A DNA stretch of 64,000 nt from an uncultured Acidocella sp. (GCF_946222605.1 NZ_CAMIIE010000005.1:30092-94091); one strand, 5' to 3'. Positions 23,501 through 32,860 are shown, counted from the first letter of the stretch. The notes: generated by a model from the sequence alone, not told the origin. Program-made: numbers and translations.

Positions 23501-24467
23501 AACGCTTCTGGTTCCAGAGATGCTGGATGTTCTCCAGCTGCTGTTTCAGTCCGGTGGCGAAGACCGAACGATGGCTGCCATCCTTGGCGGCGATGAAATA
23601 GAGCGCGTCGCTCTGCGCCGGATGCAGCACCGCCCGCAGCGCCGCCTCCCCCGGATTGCAAATCGGCCCTGGCGGCAGACCCTGGACGATATAGGTATTG
23701 TAAGGCGAGGCCAGCGCCAGATCCGCCTTGGTGATGCCGGTGCCACCTGATTGCTTGCCGTCGGTGGCGGCGTAGATCACGGTGGGGTCCGCCTGCAGCT
23801 TCATCCCCGCCTTCAGCCGGTTTTCATACACCGCCGCGATCATCGGCATGTCGCTCTCCAACGGCGTCTCCTGCTGGACGATGGAGGCCAGGATCACCGC
23901 CTGGGCCGGGCTGTCCAGCGGCACGCCAGGGTCGCGCCCCGCCCACAGGCTGGCGAGCTTGCTCTGCATCGCCGCCTCGGCCCGGGCCAGAATGGCGCGG
24001 CGGGCGGTGTCATAGACGTAATCATAGGTCTGCGGCAGCACCGCCCCTTCGGCCGGCGGCGCCACATGGCCCGTGGCCACCGGCAGAGCATTGAGAATAT
24101 CGGCGATCTGGCTGCCGGTCAGCCCTTCCGGGATGGTAACCTGGTGCTGCACCTCGGCGCCATGGCGCAGAATATCCAGAATCTGGTGCAGGCTGGCATG
24201 CTGGGGGAAGAGATATTCGCCCGTCCGCAATGGCCCTTGGCCGCGGGTAAACCAGGCGGCGGCGCGAAAGATCAGCTTATATTCGATCACCCCGGCTTTC
24301 GCCAGGGTGGAGGCGACCTGCTGGGTGCCGCCGGGCGGCACCACCAGGATCAGGTCCGAACGCCCGGCACCAGGGCCGTCATAGCTTTCATGAACCGCCA
24401 TCCGCCCCGCATTGATCACGGTGAGCAGGACGAGCAGGACGAGAAAGAGACGACCCCGCCAGCGCAA
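23499..24467 (-). CDS. mltG: Endolytic murein transglycosylase MltG
   Basis: A 322-residue YceG-family protein. One N-terminal transmembrane helix (LFLVLLVLLTVINA) anchors a periplasmic domain with a LysM-like fold and the catalytic region ASIVQQETPLESDM, whose glutamate is the active residue. The segment ENRLKAGMKLQADPTVIYA is the family signature. It cleaves nascent glycan strands and is proposed to terminate peptidoglycan elongation. The first usable start appears to be TTG at 24467, 6 bp after the fabF stop, so it is probably coupled to fabF. Linkage to fab genes is standard in alphaproteobacteria. The stop lies at the edge of a repeat element. Confidence 0.94.
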   Translation of the reverse strand: MRWRGRLFLVLLVLLTVINAGRMAVHESYDGPGAGRSDLILVVPPGGTQQVASTLAKAGVIEYKLIFRAAAWFTRGQGPLRTGEYLFPQHASLHQILDILRHGAEVQHQVTIPEGLTGSQIADILNALPVATGHVAPPAEGAVLPQTYDYVYDTARRAILARAEAAMQSKLASLWAGRDPGVPLDSPAQAVILASIVQQETPLESDMPMIAAVYENRLKAGMKLQADPTVIYAATDGKQSGGTGITKADLALASPYNTYIVQGLPPGPICNPGEAALRAVLHPAQSDALYFIAAKDGSHRSVFATGLKQQLENIQHLWNQKR

Positions 24468-24473
24468 GATGAA

Positions 24474-25736
24474 TCAGCTGGCCCGCTTGAACAGGATGGA
24501 GGCGTTGGTGCCGCCAAAGCCGAAGCTGTTGGACAAAGCCACGTCGATCTTGCGCTCCTGCGCGGTCAGCGGCACGCGGTTGACCACGGACTCACGGCTC
24601 GGATTATGCAGATTCAGCGTCGGCGGGGCGACATTGTCGCGGATCGCCAGGATCGAGAAGATCGTCTCCACCGCCCCGGCGGCGCCGAGCAGATGCCCGA
24701 TCGCGGATTTGGTGGAGGACATGGCGACCTTCTTGCCATGCTCGCCGAACATGTTCTCGACCGCTTCCAGCTCCAGATCGTCGCCCATCGGGGTCGAGGT
24801 GCCGTGCGCGTTGATATAGTCGACATCTTCCGGAGACAGGCCGCCATTCTTGAAGGCCGCCTTCATCGCGCGGAAAGCGCCGTCATGATGCTCGGCCGGG
24901 GCGGTGATGTGATGCGCATCGCCGGACATGCCATAGCCGCCGATCTCAGCGTAAATTTTCGCGCCGCGCGCCTTGGCGTGCTCGTACTCTTCCAGCACCA
25001 CCACACCCGCACCCTCGCCCATCACGAAGCCGTCGCGCTCCTTGTCCCAGGGGCGGGAGCCTTCGGTCGGGCGATCGTTGAAGCCGGTGGACAGCGCGCG
25101 CGAGGCGCAGAACCCGGCGATGCCGAGCGGGTTCACCGCGGCTTCGGCGCCGCCGGCCACCATCACATCCGCATCGCCGTAAGCGATCAGACGCGAGGCA
25201 TCGCCGATGGCATGCACGCCGGTGGCGCAGGCCGTCACCGCCGAATGGTTCGGGCCCTTGAGCCCGTAGCGGATGGAGACCTGGCCGGAGATCAAATTGA
25301 TCAAAGCGGCCGGGATGAAGAAGGGGGAAACGCGCTTGGCGCGGCCTTCATGCACCATCACCGAGGTCTCATAGATGGTCTGCAGACCACCGATACCGGA
25401 GCCGATCATCACGCCGGCGCGGTATTTCTGCTCCTCGGTCTCCGGCACATAGCCGGAATCGGCCATCGCCTGGGCCGCCGCCACCATGCCATGGTGGATG
25501 AAGCGGTCCATCTTCTTCACTTCCTTGGCCGGAATCCATTCCGCCAAATCGAGACCGCCCTCGGCGCTCGGACCCGCCGGGACCTGCCCGGCGATTTTCG
25601 CCGTCAGCTCCGTGGTGTCGAAGGATTGGATGGCTGAAATGCCGGATTCCCCGTTAATCAACCTCTTCCAGACATGTTCGACCCCCACCCCAAGCGGGCA
25701 GACGATCCCCATACCTGTTACGACAACACGGCGCAT
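24474..25736 (-). CDS. fabF: Beta-ketoacyl-[ACP] synthase II
   Basis: A 420-residue condensing enzyme of type II fatty-acid synthesis that elongates acyl-ACP with malonyl-ACP. The catalytic triad is visible: Cys in AVTACATGVHA, His in NAHGTSTPMGD and His in KSAIGHLLGAAG. The start MRRVVVTGMGIVCPLG is canonical. It sits 39 bp after acpP and directly before mltG on the same strand, in the conserved fabD-fabG-acpP-fabF-mltG order. FabF usually sets the cis-vaccenate content and temperature response of membranes. Confidence 0.97.
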   Translation of the reverse strand: MRRVVVTGMGIVCPLGVGVEHVWKRLINGESGISAIQSFDTTELTAKIAGQVPAGPSAEGGLDLAEWIPAKEVKKMDRFIHHGMVAAAQAMADSGYVPETEEQKYRAGVMIGSGIGGLQTIYETSVMVHEGRAKRVSPFFIPAALINLISGQVSIRYGLKGPNHSAVTACATGVHAIGDASRLIAYGDADVMVAGGAEAAVNPLGIAGFCASRALSTGFNDRPTEGSRPWDKERDGFVMGEGAGVVVLEEYEHAKARGAKIYAEIGGYGMSGDAHHITAPAEHHDGAFRAMKAAFKNGGLSPEDVDYINAHGTSTPMGDDLELEAVENMFGEHGKKVAMSSTKSAIGHLLGAAGAVETIFSILAIRDNVAPPTLNLHNPSRESVVNRVPLTAQERKIDVALSNSFGFGGTNASILFKRAS

Positions 25737-25775
25737 GCGAACTCCTTGGACGGCTTTAGGGAAGCGAAAAGGGCC

Positions 25776-26015
25776 TTATTCGGCCTTCTGCTTCTCGATA
25801 TAGTCGATCGCGTCCTTGACGGTGGTGATCTTCTCGGCGGCATCCTCGGGGATTTCCACGCCGAAGGCTTCCTCGAACGCCATCACCAGCTCGACCGTGT
25901 CCAGCGAGTCAGCGCCCAGATCGTCGATGAAGGAAGCTTCCGGGGTCACCTTGGCTTCGTCCACGCCGAGATGCTCGACAACAATCTTCTTAACCTTGTC
26001 GGCGATTTCGCTCAT
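25776..26015 (-). CDS. acpP: Acyl carrier protein
   Basis: A 79-residue acidic helical protein that carries growing acyl chains on 4'-phosphopantetheine. The attachment serine is in GADSLDTVELVMA. Start MSEIADKVKKIVVEHLGVD and length are typical. It lies between fabG (132 bp upstream, room for its own promoter) and fabF (39 bp downstream). The separate spacing fits the usual strong independent transcription of acpP. Confidence 0.98.
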   Translation of the reverse strand: MSEIADKVKKIVVEHLGVDEAKVTPEASFIDDLGADSLDTVELVMAFEEAFGVEIPEDAAEKITTVKDAIDYIEKQKAE

Positions 26016-26147
26016 CGAAATATCACTTTCCTGCTGGTTTGGCTTTGCCCCGGAACGGATTGAAGGCCGCCACCGGGTCAGATTTGTTAAAAACGTCAGA
26101 CAAGGCGGCGCTTAGCATGGTTTTTCACGCGCCGCCAAGCCAGGGGA

Positions 26148-26885
26148 TCAGGACATTGCCATGCCGCCATTCACATGCAGCGTGGTGCCGGTCACCCAAC
26201 CCGCCTCTTCCGAGGCCAGATAGAGCACGGCGGCGGCGATATCCTTGGGCGCACCGAGCCGGCCAAGCGGGATTTTGCCAGAAAGATCAGCGCGCTGGGC
26301 CTCGTTCAGCGCGTCGGTCATCGGGGTTTCGATGAAGCCGGGGGCGACGAGGTTCACGGTGATGCCGCGCGAGGCCACTTCCTGCGCCAGGGACTTGGTC
26401 AGGCCGATCAAGCCGGCCTTGGCGGAGCAGTAATTCGCCTGGCCGGGATTGCCGGTGGTGCCCACGATCGAGCCGATATTGATGATGCGCCCGGCCTTGC
26501 GGCGAAGCATGAATTTCAGCGCGGCGCGGGAGAGGCGGAAGGGGGCGGCGAGATCGACATTGATCACCTTCTCCCAATCCGCGTCGGACATGCGCAGCAC
26601 CAGCCCGTCCTTGGTCAGCCCGGCATTGTTCACCAGAATATCGATCTTGCCCATCGCGGCTTCCGCGTCGGCGATCAGCCGGGCGGCTTCCTCGGCCACC
26701 GCCAGATCCGCCGGGAGCACATGCACGCGCTCGGCCAGTTCGGCGGCCAGCGTGTCCAACGCCTCGCGGCGGGTGCCGGAGAGGCCGACAACAGCGCCGC
26801 GCGCATGCAGCGCCCGGGCGATTTCCGCGCCGATGCCGCCGGAGGCGCCGGTGACGAGGGCGGTTTTACCAGTCAGATCAAACAT
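26148..26885 (-). CDS. fabG: 3-oxoacyl-[ACP] reductase
   Basis: A 245-residue short-chain dehydrogenase using NADPH to reduce beta-ketoacyl-ACP. It has the nucleotide motif TGASGGIGAEIA, NNAG in VNNAGLTKDG, and the catalytic Ser-Tyr-Lys in GSIVGTTGNPGQANYCSAK. The start follows the fabD stop immediately (26885/26886), so the two are co-translated. No dedicated phaB is present in the PHA block of this window; whether this FabG contributes to PHA precursor supply is unknown. Confidence 0.97.
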   Translation of the reverse strand: MFDLTGKTALVTGASGGIGAEIARALHARGAVVGLSGTRREALDTLAAELAERVHVLPADLAVAEEAARLIADAEAAMGKIDILVNNAGLTKDGLVLRMSDADWEKVINVDLAAPFRLSRAALKFMLRRKAGRIINIGSIVGTTGNPGQANYCSAKAGLIGLTKSLAQEVASRGITVNLVAPGFIETPMTDALNEAQRADLSGKIPLGRLGAPKDIAAAVLYLASEEAGWVTGTTLHVNGGMAMS

Positions 26886-27842
26886 TTACAGAACCTTCAA
26901 CACGGCTTCGATATCGGCGGGGCTGCCCACCGGGGTGGCAACGGCCTCCGGGGCGATGCGCTTCACCAGCCCGGAGAGCACCTTGCCGGCGCCGATTTCG
27001 TAGAAATTGGTGACGCCGAGCTTCACCATCTCCTCCACGCTTTCGCGCCAGCGCACGGTGGCGGTCACCTGCTCGACCAGCAGATCGCGGATCTGGCCGG
27101 GGTCGGTCGCCTTGGCGGCGGTGACGTTGGCGATGATCGGCAGCACCGGCGCATGCGGCGGGGCGTTGGCGAAGGCTTCGGCCATCGCGTCCGCGGCCGG
27201 GGCCATCAGCGCGCAATGGAAGGGGGCGGAGACCGGCAGCAGCATGGCGCGCTTCACGCCCTTGCCCTTGGCGATCTCGATGGCGCGTTCCACCGCCGCC
27301 TTATGGCCGGAAATCACCACCTGGCCGCCGCCATTATCATTCGCGCAGGCAACGGTTTCGCGGCCATTCGGGCCGGCTTCGGCCTCGGCGCAGATCTCAC
27401 GGGCGAGCTCCATCTCCACCCCCAGCAGCGCCGCCATGGCGCCCAGCCCGGGGCCGACCGCCTTCTGCATCGCCTGACCGCGCAGCTTGAGCAAGCGCGC
27501 CGCCTCGGCAACCGAGAACGCGTCCACCGCCGCCAGGGCGCTGTATTCACCCAGGCTGTGCCCGGCGGTGACGATGACCTTGTCGTTGAGCTTCAGCCCG
27601 CCTTCCTGCTGCAGCACCCGCAGCACCGCGAGCGAGACCGCCATCAAGGCCGGCTGCGCATTCTCGGTCAGGGTCAGCTCATCGGCGGGGCCTTCGAACA
27701 TCAGCTTGGAGAGCTTCTGCTTCAGCACCTCGTCCACTTCCTCGAACACATGCCGGGCGGGGGCGAAGGATGCGGCCAGGTCCCGGCCCATGCCGACAGC
27801 CTGGCTCCCCTGGCCGGGGAAGATAAAGGCGTTTACCGCCAT
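26886..27842 (-). CDS. fabD: Malonyl-CoA--ACP transacylase
   Basis: A 318-residue enzyme loading malonyl groups onto ACP. It begins NAFIFPGQGSQAVGMG, has the nucleophile in TAGHSLGEYSAL and the conserved VSAPFHCALM with catalytic His. It is the first gene of the minus-strand fatty-acid block and abuts fabG with no gap. The 184-bp region upstream separates it from a divergent small exported protein gene and should hold the operon promoter. Confidence 0.97.
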   Translation of the reverse strand: MAVNAFIFPGQGSQAVGMGRDLAASFAPARHVFEEVDEVLKQKLSKLMFEGPADELTLTENAQPALMAVSLAVLRVLQQEGGLKLNDKVIVTAGHSLGEYSALAAVDAFSVAEAARLLKLRGQAMQKAVGPGLGAMAALLGVEMELAREICAEAEAGPNGRETVACANDNGGGQVVISGHKAAVERAIEIAKGKGVKRAMLLPVSAPFHCALMAPAADAMAEAFANAPPHAPVLPIIANVTAAKATDPGQIRDLLVEQVTATVRWRESVEEMVKLGVTNFYEIGAGKVLSGLVKRIAPEAVATPVGSPADIEAVLKVL

Positions 27843-28026
27843 TCGTCAGACTCCTTTGGTTCCCGCCGCACCTAGCATGGGTGCGGCGAGACGCAAAATT
27901 TCGCCGTTCCCCGCCCACATTCGCGACTCTCCGTTTTGTAACAAGGCGCTTAGCCCCGGTGCATCGTGCAGCCACATTCTCCCGCTTATGTATTCAGGCG
28001 TTCCGCGTTCCACTGGCGAGGTACAA

Positions 28027-28299
28027 ATGAAAAAATTACTCACGAGTATTTGCGCGCTGGGCCTGATGCTCGGCACTCAAGGTGCGGCGAGCGCCGCGCA
28101 AGGCTGCGGCCCCGGCTGGCACCGCGACCCTTACGGGCATTGCCGCCCGAACCGCCCGCCGCCGCCGCGTGGCCCCGGCGTGGTGGTGGTGCCGCCTGGC
28201 CTGATCATCGGCCATTATTATAACGGCCATGGCTATTGGGACGGCCACCGCTACTGGCATCACCGCCGCTGGCACAATAATGGCTGGGCCTATTACTAA
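28027..28299 (+). CDS. Small exported GCG/CRPN-type protein
   Basis: A 90-residue protein with a signal peptide (MKKLLTSICALGLMLGTQG, cleavage near ASAA-QG). The mature form starts GCGPGWHRDPYGHCRPN, the GCG...CRPN motif found on small secreted alphaproteobacterial proteins. A Pro-rich stretch and a His/Tyr/Trp-rich tail (WDGHRYWHHRRWHNNGW) follow. The two cysteines could pair, and the histidines suggest metal binding, but function is unknown. It is divergent from fabD and followed by a strong terminator. Confidence 0.85.
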   Translation: MKKLLTSICALGLMLGTQGAASAAQGCGPGWHRDPYGHCRPNRPPPPRGPGVVVVPPGLIIGHYYNGHGYWDGHRYWHHRRWHNNGWAYY

Positions 28300-28352
28300 G
28301 AGCCTGTTTGAAAAGCCACTAAGCCTGCCCATTCCAGGCCAGAATGACAACG

Positions 28353-28376
28353 CCGCCCCGTGGGGCGGCGTTTTTG
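28353..28376 (+). terminator. Intrinsic terminator
   Basis: ACGCCGCCCC / GGGGCGGCGT stem around a GT centre, followed by TTTTT. It ends the small exported protein gene and could also work for the convergent DUF1489 gene. A close relative occurs after cspA (35385-35411). Confidence 0.9.
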
Positions 28377-28377
28377 T

Positions 28378-28797
28378 CTACAGCAGCGCCAGGGCGGCCA
28401 ACGCCCGGCGCATCGAATCCGGCATCTCCTCCGCCCCCTTGCCCATGGCGCCGAGATCGGCCGGGGCGTCCTTGGGGTCGAGATAGCGCCAGCCTTGGAA
28501 GGCGCGCATCGCCCGGCCTTCGACGCGGATCAGTTCAGGGTCCAGCACCAGGGCGGCGCAGGCGCTGCCATCGGGCTCCTTGTCCGGGCGGATATCCAGC
28601 ACGCGCTGGCGCACCAGGATGACGCCGTTGACCACCCAATAGAGCGAGCCGCCATCCAGAATTTCGTCGCGCCGCTTGGGCGCGTGGCGTGTCAAATGAC
28701 GCAAGGGCGGCATCTCTGCCGCCCTTTTTTCCTGCCAGGCGGCCAGGTGCGAAACATCCTTCGCCCCCACCGCCAGCTTGATCAGATGAACCGTGAT
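28378..28797 (-). CDS. DUF1489 family protein, apparent AUC start
   Basis: Conserved alphaproteobacterial protein of about 139 residues. Recognisable segments are RDEILDGGSLYWVVNG, LVLDPELIRVEG and the near-invariant FQGWRYLDPKDAPADL. The first standard start codon is GTG at 28770. The frame upstream still reads TVHLIKLAVGAKDV, which matches the family N-terminus (HLIKL, VG), and is preceded by ATC at 28797-28795. No ATG, GTG or TTG lies between that point and an in-frame stop at 28812-28810. The ATC overlaps the ilvC stop (TAATC). Either AUC is used, coupled to ilvC, or a shortened protein is made from 28770. Function unknown. Confidence 0.8.
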   Translation of the reverse strand: MTVHLIKLAVGAKDVSHLAAWQEKRAAEMPPLRHLTRHAPKRRDEILDGGSLYWVVNGVILVRQRVLDIRPDKEPDGSACAALVLDPELIRVEGRAMRAFQGWRYLDPKDAPADLGAMGKGAEEMPDSMRRALAALALL

Positions 28798-29816
28798 TAG
28801 TTCTTCGCCTTATCGACCAGCGCGCCCTTGGAGATCCAGGGCATCATGCCGCGCAGCTTCGCACCCACTTCCTCGATCGGGTGGGCGGCGTTGCGGGCGC
28901 GCACGGCCTTGAAGCTGGCCTGGTGCACCTTGTTCTCCAGCATCCAGTCGCGGGTGAAGCGGCCGGTCTGGATGTCTTCCAGCACCTTCTTCATCTCAGC
29001 CTTCGTTTCGGCGGTGATGATGCGCGGGCCGGCGACATATTCACCATACTCGGCGGTGTTGGAGATCGAGTAGTTCATGTTGGCGATGCCGCCCTCATAA
29101 ATCAGGTCGACGATCAGCTTCACCTCGTGCAGGCACTCGAAATAGGCCATCTCGGGGGCATAGCCGGCCTCGACCAGCGTCTCGAACCCGGCGCGGATCA
29201 GCTCGACCAGGCCACCGCAAAGCACGGCCTGCTCGCCGAACAGGTCGGTCTCGCACTCTTCCTTGAAGGTGGTCTCGATGATGCCGCCCTTGCCGCCGCC
29301 ATTCGCGGAGGCATAGGACAAAGCGATCTCGAAGGCGTTGCCGGACGGGTTCTGCGCCACCGCCACCAGCGTCGGCACGCCGCCGCCCTTCAGATACTCA
29401 CCGCGCACGGTATGGCCGGGGCCCTTCGGGGCGACCATGAACACGTCGATATCCTTGCGCGGGTCGATCAGGTTGAAATGCACGTTCAGGCCGTGAGCGA
29501 AGGCAATGGCGGCACCCTCGCGCAGGTTCGGGGCCAGATCCTTGTAATACAGGTCGGCCTGGCCCTCATCCGGGGTCAGCACCATCACCACATCGGCCCA
29601 TTTCGCGCACTCGGCCGGGCTCATCACCTTCAGCCCCGCACCTTCCGCCTTGGCAACGCCGGCGGACCCGGCGCGCAGACCGATGGCGAGTTCCTTGACG
29701 CCGGAATCCTTCAGGTTCAGCGCATGGGCATGGCCCTGGCTGCCATAGCCGATGATGGCGACCTTCTTGCTCTTGATCAGATTAACGTCGGCATCCCGGT
29801 CGTAATAAACGCGCAT
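28797..29816 (-). CDS. ilvC: Ketol-acid reductoisomerase (NADP+)
   Basis: A 339-residue class I enzyme of valine, leucine and isoleucine synthesis, converting acetolactate or acetohydroxybutyrate by alkyl migration and NADPH reduction. It has the Rossmann motif GYGSQGHAHALNLKDSG, the conserved VLTPDEGQ, and the C-terminal knotted domain with EECETDLFGEQAVLCGG that binds magnesium. Length fits class I. The stop overlaps the presumed start region of the DUF1489 gene. ilvB/ilvN are not in the window. Confidence 0.98.
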   Translation of the reverse strand: MRVYYDRDADVNLIKSKKVAIIGYGSQGHAHALNLKDSGVKELAIGLRAGSAGVAKAEGAGLKVMSPAECAKWADVVMVLTPDEGQADLYYKDLAPNLREGAAIAFAHGLNVHFNLIDPRKDIDVFMVAPKGPGHTVRGEYLKGGGVPTLVAVAQNPSGNAFEIALSYASANGGGKGGIIETTFKEECETDLFGEQAVLCGGLVELIRAGFETLVEAGYAPEMAYFECLHEVKLIVDLIYEGGIANMNYSISNTAEYGEYVAGPRIITAETKAEMKKVLEDIQTGRFTRDWMLENKVHQASFKAVRARNAAHPIEEVGAKLRGMMPWISKGALVDKAKN

Positions 29817-29986
29817 GTCTAGGGTTCCTGGTTGGTCTTGTAAAATACTGGCGGCTCACCTAGCGCGTTATGGCGGCCCTGTCACCCGCCCCCCGGCTGA
29901 TTTCCGGCATGCCAGCCTCCCGCTGCGCGCAATGTTATTTCCACCAGAGGCCATATTGTGGAATTTTCGGATCAATGCGGGCTGCG

Positions 29987-32779
29987 CTACCCGCTATTGC
30001 GCAACGCCGCCGCGGCCCCATTGATGGAGATATGCACACCGCGGCGGATGCGCTCGGAGGCTTCGCCATCCTCGCTCTGCTCGCGATAGCGGCGCATCAT
30101 CTCCACCTGCACATGGTTCAGCGGGTCCAGATAAGGGAAGCGGTTGAGCACCGAGCGGCGCATCACCGGGTTGCGGTCGAGCAGTTCGGCCTGGCCGGTG
30201 ATCTCCAGCAGATAGGCGCGGGTGCGCTCATATTCGGCGATGATGCGCGGGAAGATGCGCGCCCGCAGCTCTTCATCCTGCACCAGGGCGGCATAGCGCG
30301 CGGCGATGCCCATATCCGCCTTCGCCAGTACCATGTCCATGTTGGAAAGCAGCGTGGAAAACACCGGCCAGTCACGGAACATGGCCTGCAGCAGCGCCAT
30401 CCCGGCCTCGCGCCCGCGCGCCGCCAGCAGCCGCTCCACCGCGCTGCCGAACCCGTACCAACCGGGCAGCATGATGCGGCATTGCGCCCAGGAAAACACC
30501 CAGGGAATCGCCCGCAAATCCTCGATCGAGCGGCTCTTGCTGCGGCTCGCCGGACGGCTGCCGAGATTGAGCGCGGCGATTTCCGAAATCACCGTCGATT
30601 GCCAGAAATAATCCTCGAAGCCTTCGGTCTCGTAGACCAGGTTGCGGTAGGCGGCGAAGGCATTGTCGGAAAGATCACCGAGTGCGCCGACAAAGTCCTC
30701 CTCGGGCGGCGCCGCCACGGCCTGGTCGGCGGTGGCAACCAGCGTCGCCGCCACGATCACCTCCAGATTTCGCCGGCCAACTTCCGCATTGCCGTATTTC
30801 GCGGCGATCACCTCGCCCTGCTCGGTCAGGCGGATCTGCCCCTGCACCGCGCCGGAAGGCTGCGCCAGAATCGCCTGGTAGGACGGCCCGCCGCCGCGCC
30901 CGACAGAGCCGCCGCGGCCATGAAACAGCCTGATCCGCACACCATGTTTGGCAAACACCTCAACCAGCCCGACCTCGGCGCGATAGAGCTCCCAGCCGGA
31001 GGTGACAAAGCCGCCATCCTTGTTGCTGTCCGAATAGCCGAGCATCACCTCCTGCACATCGCCGCGCCCGGCCAGCAATTTCCGATAGGCCGGGGCGGCG
31101 AACAGCGTCTCCATGATCGCCGGGGCGGCGCGCAGATCCTCGATGGTTTCAAACAGCGGCACCAGATTCACATCCAGCGCGCCTTCCGCCGGGCGCAGCA
31201 GCCCGGCCTCCTTCAGCAGCACCGCCAGCTCCAGCATGTCCGACAGACCATCGGTCTTGGAGATGATCATGGTGCGGATGCAGCGCTTGCCATAACGCAG
31301 ATGCGCGGCCCGCGCCTCGTCGAAAATCGCCAGCTCCTTGGCGGTCAGCGCGCTGTAGGCCACATGGCGGGAGACCAGCGGCCGGGCGGTTTCCAGCTCC
31401 TTCAGCAAAATCCCGATCCGGCCCTGCTCATCCAGCGCCAGATAATCGGTGCCGGGCTGGGCGATGGCCAGCAGCTCCGCCACCACTTTCTCATGCACAT
31501 CGGAATTCTGCCGCAGATCCACCGGCGCCAGCGTCCAGCCAAAGGCCTTCGCCGCGCGCAGCAACGCGCCGAGCCGGCCTTGCGTCGCCAACACCCCGGC
31601 GCCATGGCGCTCCAGCGAGCGCGCCACCACCAGCAGATCGGCGATGAAATCCTCCACCTGCGGGTACGGCTGCGCCTGCACCCCGCGCACGGAGGCGGAG
31701 ATGGAGCCGGTATGCTCGCGGCCCAGCAGCGTTTCATAAGTGGCGGCCAGCCGCGCCTGCACATTCGCCAGCGCCAGCCGGTAGGGCTCATCGGCACGAT
31801 GCTCGGATTTATCCGGAGAGTTGTCGGCCAGGGCGCGCAGCTCCGGGGTCACGTCGACCAGCAGCATGGCGAAGGAGAGTTCCTGGCGCAAAATCCGCGC
31901 CTCGGCGATGTAATGGGTCAGCGCCTTGTCGGCCTGCGTCGCCAAAGTCTGGCGCAGCACGTTGGCGTCCACGAACGGATTGCCGTCACGGTCGCCGCCG
32001 ATCCAGGTGCCGATTTCCAGGAAAGCCGGCAGCTCCGCCAGCCCGGCGCCGGTGGCGCGCTCCACCGCCGCATAGAGCTTCGGCACCTCGGCGAAGAAGG
32101 TGGCATCGAAGAAAGTCAGTGCGTTGGCGACCTCGTCCAGCACCGAGAGCTTGGACATGCGCAGCATCCGCGTCTGCCAGAGTGTCAGCACCCGGGCGCG
32201 CAAGGCGGCCTCGATCTCGGCGCGTTCGCCCAGCGTATCGGCCAGCCGGTCGCGCCGGGTCAGCAGCCCGGCAATGGCGTCCAGACAATCCAGGATGGAG
32301 CGGCGCTGCACTTCCGTCGGGTGCGCGGTGAGCACCGGAACGATATAGGCGCTGCCGAAGAACTCCTTCAGCCGGGCTTCGTCATAGCCATGCGCGCGGG
32401 CCTGGTTGAGGCTGCCGGCCAGTGAATCCTCACGCGGGCCGGCCCCGGCGATCAGATGCGCGCGCCAGCGGCGGGTATGGTGATGATCCTCGGCGATATT
32501 GGCGAGGATGGAGAAATAGCCGAAGGCGCGGGTGACGCGGTTGATTTCCGCATCGGACAGCCCGGCCAGAATCTGCTCCAGCTCCGCCTGGGCGGATTTA
32601 TCCTCGTCGCGATGATAGCGCACGGCGAGCTGGCGGATGGTCTCGATCAGCCCGTAGCTCGCCGGGCCGTCAATGGCGCGGATGGTATCGCCGAGAATGC
32701 GCCCCAGCAGGCGAATATCCTCACGCAGGGCCTCATCGAGTGACTCAGAACGGTGCTTTTGCACTTCAGACGTATCCAT
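29987..32779 (-). CDS. ppc: Phosphoenolpyruvate carboxylase
   Basis: A 930-residue enzyme carboxylating PEP to oxaloacetate, replenishing the TCA cycle. The start chosen is the ATG at 32779 (MDTSEVQKHRSE); the open frame further upstream encodes unrelated sequence containing the acs terminator. Catalytic motifs are VLTAHPTEVQRRS with the essential His, GYSDSNKDGG, and the FHGRGGSVGRGG loop. The C-terminus ends in a typical NG-like motif (LRNSG). Downstream, 170 bp separate it from ilvC. It is usually activated by acetyl-CoA, which fits the neighbouring acs. Confidence 0.97.
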   Translation of the reverse strand: MDTSEVQKHRSESLDEALREDIRLLGRILGDTIRAIDGPASYGLIETIRQLAVRYHRDEDKSAQAELEQILAGLSDAEINRVTRAFGYFSILANIAEDHHHTRRWRAHLIAGAGPREDSLAGSLNQARAHGYDEARLKEFFGSAYIVPVLTAHPTEVQRRSILDCLDAIAGLLTRRDRLADTLGERAEIEAALRARVLTLWQTRMLRMSKLSVLDEVANALTFFDATFFAEVPKLYAAVERATGAGLAELPAFLEIGTWIGGDRDGNPFVDANVLRQTLATQADKALTHYIAEARILRQELSFAMLLVDVTPELRALADNSPDKSEHRADEPYRLALANVQARLAATYETLLGREHTGSISASVRGVQAQPYPQVEDFIADLLVVARSLERHGAGVLATQGRLGALLRAAKAFGWTLAPVDLRQNSDVHEKVVAELLAIAQPGTDYLALDEQGRIGILLKELETARPLVSRHVAYSALTAKELAIFDEARAAHLRYGKRCIRTMIISKTDGLSDMLELAVLLKEAGLLRPAEGALDVNLVPLFETIEDLRAAPAIMETLFAAPAYRKLLAGRGDVQEVMLGYSDSNKDGGFVTSGWELYRAEVGLVEVFAKHGVRIRLFHGRGGSVGRGGGPSYQAILAQPSGAVQGQIRLTEQGEVIAAKYGNAEVGRRNLEVIVAATLVATADQAVAAPPEEDFVGALGDLSDNAFAAYRNLVYETEGFEDYFWQSTVISEIAALNLGSRPASRSKSRSIEDLRAIPWVFSWAQCRIMLPGWYGFGSAVERLLAARGREAGMALLQAMFRDWPVFSTLLSNMDMVLAKADMGIAARYAALVQDEELRARIFPRIIAEYERTRAYLLEITGQAELLDRNPVMRRSVLNRFPYLDPLNHVQVEMMRRYREQSEDGEASERIRRGVHISINGAAAALRNSG

Positions 32780-32831
32780 GCGCGTATCAAACGCGCTTAT
32801 CGCGATCGCGCAAGCGTTTTTTGCAGCGCAA

Positions 32832-32860
32832 CAAAAAAGCCGCTCCCAAGGGGAGCGGCC
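32832..32860 (-). terminator. Intrinsic terminator of acs
   Basis: On the minus strand a GCCGCTCCCC / GGGAGCGGC stem with a short TT loop is followed by six U residues. It lies about 50 bp past the acs stop and just ahead of the ppc start. Confidence 0.9.

Noticed and set aside
29870..32425. 851-codon plus-strand frame opposite ppc
   Set aside because: It mirrors the ppc codons, has no recognisable domain, and ppc is unmistakable.
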